Shown here: positions 1-9,980 of the stretch, one piece after another | Numbering within the stretch: the stretch's first letter is position 1 | Layout: each line of letters starts with the position of its first letter | NCBI GenBank assembly: GCA_006386115.1 | Contig: VFIW01000060.1 | Span: forward strand, 62,001-126,000 | DNA: 64,000 bases | Origin: Globisporangium splendens | Lineage: Eukaryota; Oomycota; Peronosporomycetes; Pythiales; Pythiaceae | Direction of reading: 5' to 3' | Notes under the pieces: model-generated | Told to the model about the DNA's origin: nothing | The model's database searches: none | The model's input: the letters and a program-made list of their open reading frames with translations, nothing else | Translations under genes and position numbers: made by a program

Positions 1-1558
1 AATCCGCGAGTCGTCGACTTGTCTGATATAAACGTGCCAATCGGTGCTGTCGAGGGGACCGATGCATTCTCTGTTGGGAGATAATGAGTGCGCTGTCTCC
101 AATCACGTACAACGGTTCGAAGTGACTGCGTTGGGCTTCTCGGAGTCCATGTATGAGACCCCAGTACTCGGCAAAGTTGTTTGTCGTGTCCTTCCTGCTA
201 TACGCCATGCTCGCGGCCCAAATTAAACTGGCTGTGTGCGAGTCCTTATGGACACGCACGATAATGGATCCAGTCCCTCCTGGTCCCGGATTGCCGCGTG
301 ATCCACCATCGAAAAACAACAGGTAAACGCCGCGAGTATCACTTGGAGTCAAGGGGATGGCGTCGGTTTGACTGAGAAAGCAGTCGACATATGCCTTGAG
401 AACTGCCGCAACCGTGTGACCGTCCGAGTCTCCAGCTTGCGCTTCAGCGAGTCGTGTGAGGTTTCGCATTCCTGCCTCTAATCTGGTAATCATGATCGCC
501 ATCTCAGCAGTCGATTCGATTGGATCCGAATCCATGCGTCGCAGATGCGCACACCAAATGGCATGTATGAGCGACGCGCTCATATATCGACACAGCATGT
601 GTGCGACGGAATAGAGATGATCTTGGAGATGTTGATTGGAGAACTTGTGTCCGATAATGTGTCTCTTGATCGTGGTCCATGCATGCCTCGGAGTATCTGG
701 TAGATCCAGACTGAAGATCCAGATTGCGGGGTCGTGACCAGGAGTGATTCCGATCTTCGCCCACAGCGCATAAAAGTAGTTCCACACGAGTTTGGCTTTC
801 GGACACTCCCAGAATAGATGTTGAACAGAAGATTGGACAACTTGGGAGCATTCGGGATTCGAGCAGGATAGATCAGCTTTCTCATAGTTCCACATGGAGA
901 GTCGATTGGCTTTCAGCCGGAGAAGAGTCTGAGCCGTATAAACTGTAATCCCTGGGATGTTGTGTAATTCGCTCCATTGGATTAATTGCAGTCCTGGCCA
1001 CAGAGATCCTGCTGTATGGACAACTTTGTTGACTGCTGCATCTCGAGTATCTTTGCCAATTTGTGTCCTCGTTGCTGCAACTTGTTGCCGATAGAAAGAT
1101 CTGGTGTTATTGTATCGTCCGTTGCCACCCCATAGTTGCACGATTCTTGTGAAACGTGGATGTGCATTGGTCGTGTCGACGTGGGTCAGAGTTGCTTCAC
1201 TGGTGTGCAGATGCCATTCGTGGTTATAGTGACGTTGCCCGTTGTACAGCCGAAGCACATTTGCTTACTGTGGTCGATACAGAAGCTGTGGGAAGTTGGA
1301 TACCAACGTAGCACATAACCGCTCGAGCGCTCGAATAGACGGCCGGGAGAATCCTGAGATTCCACATGTTGGGATGAAGTTAAGCACTCCTGGTCTTATC
1401 CACTCCCATCGAAGTATGTCACGCAGTTGTGCTGTTCCAACTGACAATGATGTGTGAGCAAGCTTGTAAGGGGATTGCTCCAGGATTAGATGCATTACCA
1501 TAATTCGTAAGCACATCAAGCGCGCCGTTTGATGACAGATCTTGGTGAGATCGACCTG
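1..1558 (-). mobile_element. Non-LTR (LINE) retrotransposon, 3' part: zinc-binding motif and RNase H, decaying
   Basis: Reading the minus strand, one frame is open from about 1264 to the left edge. It contains a cysteine/histidine motif near 870-815 (C-x4-C, then HLFWEC) of the kind that ends LINE reverse transcriptases. An RNase H domain follows: FFDGGSRGNPGPGGTGS near 315-265, TNNFAEYWGLIHGL near 180-140 and a VIGDSALI segment near 105-80. Upstream of 1264 the same frame continues to about 1558 but is cut by a TAA at 1265-1267, and two more stops lie at about 1560-1590. The reverse transcriptase core is not visible, so the copy is 5'-truncated or mutated. The element continues past the left edge. 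The domain order (RT end, zinc motif, RNase H) is that of LINEs with a 3' RNase H, not of LTR elements. The exact clade is not resolved. Confidence 0.8.
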
Positions 1559-3395
1559 TCGTCAGAATGTGTATTGATGTGCTTTTGATTATGTTGCACG
1601 CAGACCCGTCGAGCGATCACAACAACCCAGAATAAAAATTGACGACAACAGTGCTGATTGCTGCGAAGCGCCCCCTCCATGTGCAGCCTCTCGATTGAGC
1701 TGTTAAGTAGGACGCGCAGCACAGCACCTTCCAGACATCTTCTGCAACCAGAAGTTAAAACTGACGTGCTGTAAAGTCAAAGCGGAGAGCAACCAGCTCG
1801 ACTATCGTGGATCCGCGGAGACCTATAGGGCTATTCACACTGTCAATACGGAGCCCCCTGAGCTTGTGTTTTAAAGTAACACCTCAAGCTTAACTAAAAG
1901 TCGTCTCGCAGAGAAAAGAAGAGAACCCATATGCTTGGTAGTGTAAAGGATCCGCCTTACCAAAGCATACGTTTTTTAGCGACTTGTTGATAAGGACTTC
2001 AAGTTGCTGAGACAACGACATGTTGGATTACAGCAGAATACATCAGAGGATACTGAGTGAAATGCGTGAACACCGGGATCTATTCCTCTTTGCGGCAGGG
2101 TGCTCTGGAGAGTCGAGAAAGTGGAGTGCTGTTGTAAAAGCAACGCATCAGCCAGCAGATCAGAAGGCGATATGCTGAATCAATTGACCATCACTCCTTG
2201 TCCCCTGGTACGTATGATTTGATTCAAGCAATCGATGAGGTTTAGGGTTATATCTGAAACGAAGGGACAACCGAGGGAGTTGACGTGCCAGTGTCATCTC
2301 AGCGCCTTATCTACTGCAGCGTTTCTTGACGATCGTCTGGGTAGTGAGCGCATCCTGTTACATGTAGGGAGAGCAACAACCTATTGCTTGCGCAATAAAG
2401 CACCTTTGCGATACCTTCAAGTCACTTGACGAGAAGTTGGTCCGAATCGATGACTTTCGATCCTCGACAATACTTCAGAAGCGAAAAAAGGCTCCGTTTT
2501 CCATCTCCTCGATTTGTTTTGCTAGTGGGTACAGGAGAGGCATTTACAAGTCTGGATGGTTGTTTGAGGTCACCTCTAGTTGCCACGCTTGAAGTGGGTG
2601 CCAGTACCGATGAGAATTTTCCAGATCCAGCCGAGCAGACAACAATGCGATGCTTAGTGGCTACCTGGATCAACTCGAGTCCATTCTGTGAGTGCATCAT
2701 CAGCGTTAATTGATGGCACGCGTGGAGAAGATGAGTTTTGGCTCAATACGACGATACGGCAGTGCGTCTGGGTCATCATCCCCTACGCCAAGATGCTGAT
2801 ACAGGATGGGTCTTGGGATGTCCTCGTTTTTAAAACCCCAGCTCGCAGCACAAAAGATTGCCACCTGATCTATATGTCTCTGAATCTTTCACGACTTGAT
2901 GCGACTCAACTCAATACTCAAGTCAAGATCAACGACTTGGAGGTATTTGACCCCCTTCTCACACTGTCTATAGACGAATGACGATGGTGGTGATGATGAA
3001 GGTGAGGTATATTGTGTTACGTCGTGTGAACTAACTACAGACGAATGACATAAAACTGGGCACGTGATGACCTCATTCGGAAATGACCATGTCGCTCATA
3101 TCCCATCTCCATAATCCCATATGCCAAGCAGCCGAGTCAATCAAATCGTTGAAACGACTGCTTCTGCGGAAGCGTCCTTGTCAGAGCGAGGCACCAAATG
3201 GTATCAAGACTACGAGGTACGCACCTGGAAACTAATACTGCTGACAGATGTAGAGCTGCTACTCTACGTGAGACCCTGTATCAATGCCCAGATACTAAAG
3301 AAACACAAGGCACAATCCATGCTCGTAGTATGAAGCATATATCAGTGGTCTGGCTGCCAACTATTTGGTGCTCGTCAGAGCCCGTTGAGCTCTTT
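1559..3395. other. Intergenic stretch, no supported gene
   Basis: Only short unrelated reading frames were found on both strands; none has a recognisable domain or a natural start. A small inverted repeat (TATGCTTGGTA at 1930-1940 against TTACCAAAGCATA at 1957-1969) could form a hairpin. The right end is the promoter region of the first GH5 gene. Confidence 0.5.
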
Positions 3396-3413
3396 CTCAT
3401 TTCCAAATTCGCC
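3396..3413 (+). promoter_or_regulatory. Inr+FPR-type core promoter of GH5 gene 1
   Basis: CTCATTTCCAAATTCGCC matches the oomycete initiator plus flanking promoter region consensus (YTCATTYYNMAWTTT type). It lies about 65 bases before the ATG at 3463 and after the in-frame ATG at 3385, so it supports 3463 as the real start. Two other GH5 genes carry a similar box at a comparable distance. Confidence 0.65.
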
Positions 3414-3462
3414 TCCAAGGCCACAAGCCCTCTTCCAGCACCACCCACGCATCTCATTGGAC

Positions 3463-4878
3463 ATGAAGGTCACCGGAGCCACGCTCCTGCTTTTACTCGC
3501 ACTACTTGCGCTCTCTGTGTTGCAAACCACAGCGCGGGAGGATGCTGTAGGTCGAACGAGACAGCTTCCGAGCACCACAGCGAGTAATCCTACTACGTCG
3601 AAGAAGAAGTGTACTTTGCGTCCAAAGCCAGCAGCAACCCCTTCACCAACAACGTCGGGCCAAAACTCAACCACGGCTGTTCCAAAGCCAACGACCGTGT
3701 CTCCGAAACCAACAACTGCAGCTCCATCGCCAGGTACAACGGGCAATGAAGCTGATCCATCGTCGGCATCCTCGGGATCCGCTACTGGCCACAACTTCGC
3801 AGCCAAACCCGAAGGCATCTACCTCAACGGCGCCAAGTTCACCATCAAGGGTGCCAACTACTTTGGCATGGAGGGTGAACTCCTCGTGCCGCACGGTCTG
3901 TGGGGTGGCGCTGACACTACGACCCTCGACGCCGTCGCCAAATTCCTCACAACCAACAACTTCAACGCCGTTCGACTCACGCTCGCCGTCGATGCCGTGC
4001 GCAATAACAAGGAGGTTGTGCCCAGCAAGATCAGCAACGAGAAGGAGCTCCAGACTGCCTTCAACGGCAAGACCTTGCGCTACTTGGACGTGCTCGATTA
4101 TGTAGTGGATGTGCTCGCTAAGCACAAGATCCTCGTGCTCTTGAACTGCCACATGCTCGTCGCGAACGCTGGCATCTCACCTCTGTGGTACACATCCAAC
4201 GACAACAGGAACTGGGTCGAAGATGCCTGGAAAATCCTTGCCACTCGATACAAGAACACCTGGAACGTGATCGGAGCCGACTTGAAGAACGAACCCCATG
4301 GCGAAGCAACGTGGGGTAGCGGCGATCGCAACACGGACTGGCGCATCGCCTCGCTCCAGATGGCCAACAGCATCCACAAGATCACGTCCAAGTGGCTCAT
4401 CTTCGTCGAAGGCATGGACAAGTCGAGTCGCGACGACCCCAACTTCCCGTGCTTCTGGGGAGAGAACCTCATGGACGTGCAGCGCGCGCCTCTCGAACTC
4501 AGCGTCCCCGAACGTTTGGTGTACAGTCCGCACGTGTACGGTCCGAGCGTGTCCGACATGTCGTACTTCCACGATGCATCGTTCCCGTCCAACATGCCAG
4601 CGATCTGGGACAAACACTTTGGCTTCATCCGTGGCAACGAGAAGTACAATGGTGCGATGGTCATCGGCGAGTGGGGCGGTGCGTTCGAGAAGAGCGACGA
4701 CCAGACGTGGCAACGGGCGTTCGCCAAGTACCTCAAGGACAACGAGTTGAGCTGGTTCTACTGGACTGTGAACCCGAACGCGGGAGACACGAAGGGTCTG
4801 TTGGAGGACGACTGGGCCACACCAAGAGACGACAAGATGTCGCTGCTGTCGGAGTTCAAGGGGACTCCAGTTCCTTAG
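3463..4878 (+). CDS. Secreted glycoside hydrolase family 5 (cellulase/beta-glucanase type), copy 1
   Basis: 471 residues. A typical signal peptide (MKVTGATLLLLLALLALSVL) is followed by a lysine/proline/threonine-rich linker to about residue 105, then a GH5 (beta/alpha)8 catalytic domain beginning near GIYLNGAKFTIKGANYFGME. The acid/base glutamate is E277 in LKNEPHG and the nucleophile is E403 in MVIGEWGG. The GANYFGME...VPHGLWGG opening resembles bacterial-type endoglucanases of GH5. The enzyme should hydrolyse beta-glucan outside the cell, in host or own cell wall; substrate (cellulose or beta-1,3/1,4-glucan) cannot be decided from sequence. The longer frame from 3385 is rejected because it lacks a signal peptide and begins before the core promoter. 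It is about 80% similar to the two minus-strand copies, and nearly identical to the pseudogene at 13915-14685. Confidence 0.93.
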   Translation: MKVTGATLLLLLALLALSVLQTTAREDAVGRTRQLPSTTASNPTTSKKKCTLRPKPAATPSPTTSGQNSTTAVPKPTTVSPKPTTAAPSPGTTGNEADPSSASSGSATGHNFAAKPEGIYLNGAKFTIKGANYFGMEGELLVPHGLWGGADTTTLDAVAKFLTTNNFNAVRLTLAVDAVRNNKEVVPSKISNEKELQTAFNGKTLRYLDVLDYVVDVLAKHKILVLLNCHMLVANAGISPLWYTSNDNRNWVEDAWKILATRYKNTWNVIGADLKNEPHGEATWGSGDRNTDWRIASLQMANSIHKITSKWLIFVEGMDKSSRDDPNFPCFWGENLMDVQRAPLELSVPERLVYSPHVYGPSVSDMSYFHDASFPSNMPAIWDKHFGFIRGNEKYNGAMVIGEWGGAFEKSDDQTWQRAFAKYLKDNELSWFYWTVNPNAGDTKGLLEDDWATPRDDKMSLLSEFKGTPVP

Positions 4879-5753
4879 AACCTTCTGATGAGAATACCAC
4901 TCTACAAATCCTTCAGGTTACGTTGAGACGTTGCTGAAATGGTTTTGCAAAGAGAACCATCATTTCGATTACTCGTAATCAACAACAACTTTGAAAGCCA
5001 TTTGCGTAGTTGTTAGACTACTAATTTGAAGTAATAGGCATGGCTGTCACGAATTCCGACTTTTGCACGAATGCTCGCGCGGGATCTAGCAACTGCAGCA
5101 TTTCTCGGACAATTCCGCGCTGTGACCATTTGATTCAGGTTTGGTGGGGTATTGACGGGAAATGAAGCTCATGGGAGAGCATCCCCCATACAATTCATTT
5201 TCCGTCAATCTACCACCTTCGACGTGCCGCCGCCAAAGTTGGAACTGTTTTGCTGTCAGGTGACCACCACTCAGTGTCCACTGCCTCTTCTGATCTGGTA
5301 GACGAGGGTTGGGTCATAACTGAGACGTGGGCCTCGTCTCATGTGAGTGCAAATTTTCGATGTTCGACAACGCTTCGTCAGAACTCACGCCACTGAAAAG
5401 CTCTAGCCTATCGTGCTGGTAGAAACTATTAAATTGGTGTAATGACACACAGATGCCGTGGCGATCTTGCTGCTTCGAAAGTGCGAACAGAGAAGACTCG
5501 ATGCATTTTTCTGTTCAGATAGCTGCTTCAATGCGACCTGAAAGAAGATGCGTTACACTGACTAGGCGACGTGACAACAGTCTTTGGGTCATTTGTTTCG
5601 GGTTCAACCAGATTTGACTTCAGGACCTTGTAGTGCTTGATATTGATGACAATGGATCGTCATGCATTCTGTGATTAAACTTTGACACTTCATGTCCGTC
5701 CTGGAGAGGTTAAGCATCTGCATGAACTGATCGCTCAAAAAGAAAAAAGTGAT
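4879..5753. other. Intergenic, converging 3' ends of GH5 copies 1 and 2
   Basis: No coding potential was seen. The only clear structure is the inverted repeat listed separately at 5143-5217. Confidence 0.5.
5143..5217. repeat. Imperfect inverted repeat (about 24-bp arms)
   Basis: The left arm begins GGTGGGGTATTGACGGG and runs to ATGAA. The right arm is its reverse complement with three or four mismatches (TTCATTTTCCGTCAATCTACC). The loop is about 28 bases. It could form a strong hairpin or be the remnant of a small terminal-inverted-repeat element. Confidence 0.55.
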
Positions 5754-7190
5754 TTAAGGTACTGCAGATCCCTTGAAACCGGCGAGCAGCGAGATCTTGT
5801 CGGCTGTGGGAGTGGTCCAGTCGTTTCCCAAGAGACCTTTCGTATCTCCCGAGTTCGGGTTCACGCACCAGTAGAACCAGCTCATACCTTTGTTCTCCAA
5901 GTACTTCACGAACGCCTTCTGCCATGTCTGGTCGTCCTGCGTCTCGTACGAACCACCCCACTCGCCCACAACCATCGCAGCGCCATACGTCTTGTTGCCG
6001 TGGATGTACCCGAAGTGGCTATCCCAGATCGCTGGCATGTTCGATGGGTACGATGCGTCGTGGAAATACGTCTTATCGGACACGCTCGGACCGTACACGT
6101 GTGGACTGTACACCAAGCGCTCGGGGACGCTCAGTACGAGCGGCGCACGCTGCACGTCCATGAGGTCTTCTCCCCACGAGCTCGGGTAGCTCGGGTTGTC
6201 ACGAGTCGCCTTCTCCACACCTTCGACGAAGATGAGCCACTTGGACGTGATCTTCTGGATGGTGTTGGCCATCTGGAGACACGCGAGGCGGAAGTCCGTA
6301 CTGTCGCCACTGCCCCACGACGCTTCTCCGTGGGGCTCGTTCTTCAGGTCAGCGCCAATCACGTTCCACGTGTCCTTGTATCGCGTGGCCAGAATCTTCC
6401 AGGCGTCATTAAAGTTGTTCTTGTCGGCATCCGACGAGTACCACAAAGGCGTGATACTGGTACCCGCGACGAGTAAGTGGCAGTCCAGAAGCACGAGGAT
6501 CTTGTGCTGCGCAAACACATCCAAGACATAGTCGAGCACGTCGAAGTAGTGGAGGGTTTTACCGCTGAAGGATGTCTGGAGCTTTTTCTCGTTGACGATC
6601 TTGCTGAGCGTGACCTCTTTGTTGCTCAACACGGCATCGACGGCGAGCGGGAGTCGGACGGCATTGAAGTTGTTGGTCGTGAGGAATTTGGCGACGGCAT
6701 CTAAAGTCGTGGTCCCGTCGCCACCCCAGAGGCCGTGTGGTACAAGAATGTCACTTTCCATACCAAAGTAGTTGGCGCCCTTGATCGTGAACTTGGCGCC
6801 GTTGAGGTAGAGTCCGTCGGGCTTGGATGCGAAGTTTAGGGCAGTGGTGGATCCCGAGGAAGGCGATGGAGCTGCCGTCGTTGGCTTTGGAGCAGAAGTT
6901 GTTGACTTTGGAGCTGCGGTTGTTGGTTTCGGGGCTGCGGTGGTTGACTTCGGGGCCGCAGTCGTTGGTTTTGGAGATGTCGTCTTCTCTGGTGCAGGGG
7001 CCAGTGCTGGCTTTGGTCGCAGAGTACACTTCTTCATTGAAGAACCGAGAGTACTCTTCGATGAGCTTTCCAGCTGTCTCGTGCGCTGCAGTGTCGTACG
7101 TTCCACAGTGCCTTTCCGTGCTGTAGTTTGCGCCACGGTGAGCACAAGTAGTGCGAGTAATAGTAGGAACGTGGCTCTGGTGACCTTCAT
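5754..7190 (-). CDS. Secreted glycoside hydrolase family 5, copy 2
   Basis: 478 residues, beginning with the signal peptide MKVTRATFLLLLALLVLTVA. A linker of repeated PKPTTAAPKSTT units spans roughly residues 50-112 and looks like a site for O-glycosylation. The GH5 domain has the same catalytic motifs as copy 1 (LKNEPHG, VVGEWGG) and the full C-terminus. From just inside the stop codon at 5758 to about 6979 the DNA is almost identical to 9985-11206 of copy 3; only about four differences were noticed (for example MANTIQK versus MANIIQK). Outside that segment the 3' flank and N-terminal region differ. The gene should encode an extracellular beta-glucanase; it is tail-to-tail with copy 1. Confidence 0.93.
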   Translation of the reverse strand: MKVTRATFLLLLALLVLTVAQTTARKGTVERTTLQRTRQLESSSKSTLGSSMKKCTLRPKPALAPAPEKTTSPKPTTAAPKSTTAAPKPTTAAPKSTTSAPKPTTAAPSPSSGSTTALNFASKPDGLYLNGAKFTIKGANYFGMESDILVPHGLWGGDGTTTLDAVAKFLTTNNFNAVRLPLAVDAVLSNKEVTLSKIVNEKKLQTSFSGKTLHYFDVLDYVLDVFAQHKILVLLDCHLLVAGTSITPLWYSSDADKNNFNDAWKILATRYKDTWNVIGADLKNEPHGEASWGSGDSTDFRLACLQMANTIQKITSKWLIFVEGVEKATRDNPSYPSSWGEDLMDVQRAPLVLSVPERLVYSPHVYGPSVSDKTYFHDASYPSNMPAIWDSHFGYIHGNKTYGAAMVVGEWGGSYETQDDQTWQKAFVKYLENKGMSWFYWCVNPNSGDTKGLLGNDWTTPTADKISLLAGFKGSAVP

Positions 7191-7250
7191 GGTCAGTGAG
7201 GCACGGGTAACAGATTGAAGCTGGAGAAGACGATTTGCAGGTTTGGAACC

Positions 7251-7268
7251 AGATTCGCAAATGGGAAG
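7251..7268 (-). promoter_or_regulatory. Inr+FPR-type core promoter of GH5 gene 2
   Basis: On the minus strand CTTCCCATTTGCGAATCT fits the oomycete initiator plus flanking region. It lies about 65 bases upstream of the ATG at 7190, the same spacing as for copy 1. Confidence 0.5.
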
Positions 7269-8790
7269 AGTTCATGAGGCGCTGGTAAGGAAGGAGCTAG
7301 CGGGTAGCGCAGGTTGAAATTCGAGCCGGTCCACGCATGAACTCGGAGGGATCATGTCGTGTGACTCTCAGGTCAGTAATGTGCTTGAGTATGTGGGGAC
7401 TGACAGCGCCGCAATGGGACGACGAAGCTTCCGGAGAAATAAGCGATGCCCTCCTGAGCTTCTTCAAGCTACGTGTGTGGATACAGGAAAGAGTTGAGCA
7501 AGTTGCTCACATCCAACATGACCACTGTATTCATTTCATTTGGCCACCACGCAGTTTTGCATTTGGTGGAGTCTGTACATGGATCAGAGCCCGAAGTCGT
7601 TGGACTCGGCACCGAGTGCAAGCTTGTATAAGACAATATCATGTCAGGTTTGGCGTGCAAGTGTTGTGCATACAGCAATGTAGAGATTATAGACTACGTT
7701 GTCGTCAAGAGCATGATAACCAAAGCACAAGCAGTTCATCCTTTGAGGTATTAGTGTGGTAGTAGCTCCTCTAGTAATATAAACGAAGAATAAACCACCA
7801 AAATTACATCTCGGACGAGAACTTGCAAGCGGAAGCCACCCTCCTTGTCGCGTTGGCGCGGCAGTGCTCACAATGCTACATGTTTCGAGTTTCTGAAACC
7901 CAATATTATAAGTGCTGGTGCGTGCGAGTCATGTGTTGCACAGAATGATCGAACGTCGCGTAGATGATGGTGTCGCTTTTGCCGTGCGTATTATCAATTG
8001 GTGCGCTTCGCCATCGCAATCAATTGTTTCGCTGTCACATCTTTTTGCATTAGATCACCACAACGTCTATCGACTCGTACACCGAAACATTGTGACTTCA
8101 TGTTTTTGAAGAAACTCCTCCGCCATAGAGCCACCCACTACAGGTGTAGCGCCAGAACTGTAGTAGACCACTTCAAGTGCGTCTACCAAGTCGAGGACGC
8201 TCGAACACGAACTGTTCCTGGTTTGGAATACGTTTGTCGCCCGTCAGGAAGCTATGACATCGCTGCTCGACTACGAGCATGTTGACGCAGGGAATGCATT
8301 ATATTCTATGTTCGGACTGACTTTATTTACTCCGTCAAGACGGAGGTCCTCCTGACCCCACGTACGAGATCGCCTAAAAGTTCGTCTCGATTGAGGTTCA
8401 GAATACAGTCCCTCCCACAATTCACTGCGAGTGTATGTTTGCGATGGGTCAAACTGGCACACGGTTGTGCACTTGACGCAGAGTGATGGTCACAACACCA
8501 CACGAGACTTCAACACGTCTGTTTCTTGGCAACCGCGCGCCACAGAGCTGGGTGTCAACAATAGCCATTGCTGGCACGTTACTGTCGACAGCGGTGTAGT
8601 GTTGGCTGTTCATCTCTACAATCATGGTGGCGATCGTACGCACCAAATAGATTAAGCAACATCATAATTTTCCAATCCTGCATCATTATTTCGATCTCCG
8701 TCAACTGACTCTTACTGTTCAAGTCAAACGTTCTGTTCTTTAGGAGCTCAACTGATGCCTTCCTCACAGCTCACACGACGGCCCACGCTA
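7269..8790. other. Intergenic, diverged non-coding sequence
   Basis: No gene is supported. Part of it (about 8068-8146) resembles 12551-12634, see the repeat entries. Confidence 0.45.
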
Positions 8791-9074
8791 ATTTCCACAT
8801 CAAATACCCACCGGCATCTATCTGAAAGGCGCGAAGGCTACATTCAAAGGTACGAGTTGAGGAGCACACTTGCCGTACAGACTGACGAAATGGCACGACT
8901 CTTGGACTAAAAGATTCACGTACGTCGCGCGACGCCATCCAGCCATGCCAACGCCATTCGTCTCAAACGAGAAAGTGTTCTTAGAGGGAGATATTGCAGC
9001 TGTACGGCCTTGTAGGCACGACTGGCTGAGCTGAGCAATGGACTGCATCATCTGATCATCACTCTGTGTCCACT
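8068..9074 (+). repeat. Diverged duplicated block, copy 1 (paired with 12551-13386)
   Basis: Two stretches in this block (8068-8146 and about 9001-9074) can be aligned by eye, in the same order and orientation, with 12551-12634 and 13311-13386. Identity is roughly 60-70%, for example GAAACTCCTCCGCCATAGAG against GAAACTTCTCTGTTGCAGAG, and CATCTGATCATCACTCTG against CATCTGACCATCGCTCTG. A GH5 relic lies inside this copy. This suggests an old segmental duplication of the GH5 locus. Confidence 0.4.
8800..8970 (+). pseudogene. Relic of a GH5 gene
   Basis: At 8814-8861 the plus strand reads GIYLKGAKATFKGTS then a stop, which is recognisably the GIYLNGAKFTIKGANY segment that opens the GH5 domain of the three intact copies. 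Further on, a TTGCCGTACAGACTG segment corresponds to the VPHGL region and a NAIRL segment near 8950-8967 to the NAVRL motif, with insertions, deletions and stops between. The remnant is far too damaged to be functional. It shows that the family once had a copy on this strand between copies 2 and 3. Confidence 0.55.
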
Positions 9075-9980
9075 TGCTCATCTGTTTTTGAATCAAGAGT
9101 CTGTGGAAGAAGGTTAGGGCTACTCTGAGACAGGGTGAACCACAAGCCGTTGATTGCAGCAGGTGCACACCATTGTCCACAAAGATAAACAAGTCATCGA
9201 CTGTATTCGAAAACACACACACGCGCACAGAAAACTCGGCTACGTTTTCGTGCCCATATTGTTCTGGAGCAACGACTTTTCGATGTTTGACTACATTGTG
9301 TCACGCTCACGCCGTTGCAAGAATATTTGAGAGCACCAGCTTTCCATTTATATGAGGCTGATAATGGCGCACAGCAATCGCAGCAATTGAAAATGCAAAC
9401 AGAGAAGATGGGAAGCGCGTTTTGCTGTATCCGTGTCTTTGACGCCCCATTTTCATGCAGCATTTCGGCAACTGCAGTGTTAATGGCACCAAAAAGAAAT
9501 TTCGCCAGAACCAGTCGGGACGTAGGAACGACGAAGATGCGATATTGACCGAGCGAAGCGGCAACATTCTCGGGGTCTTTTGATTCTGAGTAGGCCACAT
9601 TTTTGTCTCGATTCCAGGGACGTGGAGCGTGTCGCTCAGACACGAAACGAAAGGCATAATGAGAAAATGCAATGAACGATCCGTTCCCGCAGCAGCAAAT
9701 ACGAATATAAGGTCAGACGGATTATGCTCGAGTCAGTCCTTTCCTGCCAGCGATGACAGCTCATTGCTGGTTCAAGTCAGTCATTGCGGCGTTTGATCAC
9801 CGAGTCGCGGTTTCTGTAGGAATGTACTTGGCAGCAAAAACAGCATCACAGACGTAAATTGACATAAATGACGAAGTATCGTCGTCAAATTCTCTCAATT
9901 GAAGTATTAGACTTTGACATGTAAGCATTCGCCGAGGTTGTCCCAAGGCAACGAAAAGACAGATTCTCGCGCAACGTGCT
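9075..9980. other. Intergenic, no supported gene
   Basis: Small reading frames on the minus strand (9194-9643 and 9307-9672) show no domain and no Met-initiated secretory start. Nothing else was recognised. Confidence 0.45.

Noticed and set aside
1516..1722. 68-residue minus frame as further LINE coding sequence
   Set aside because: Its residues do not resemble reverse transcriptase and the LINE frame itself ends at about 1558.
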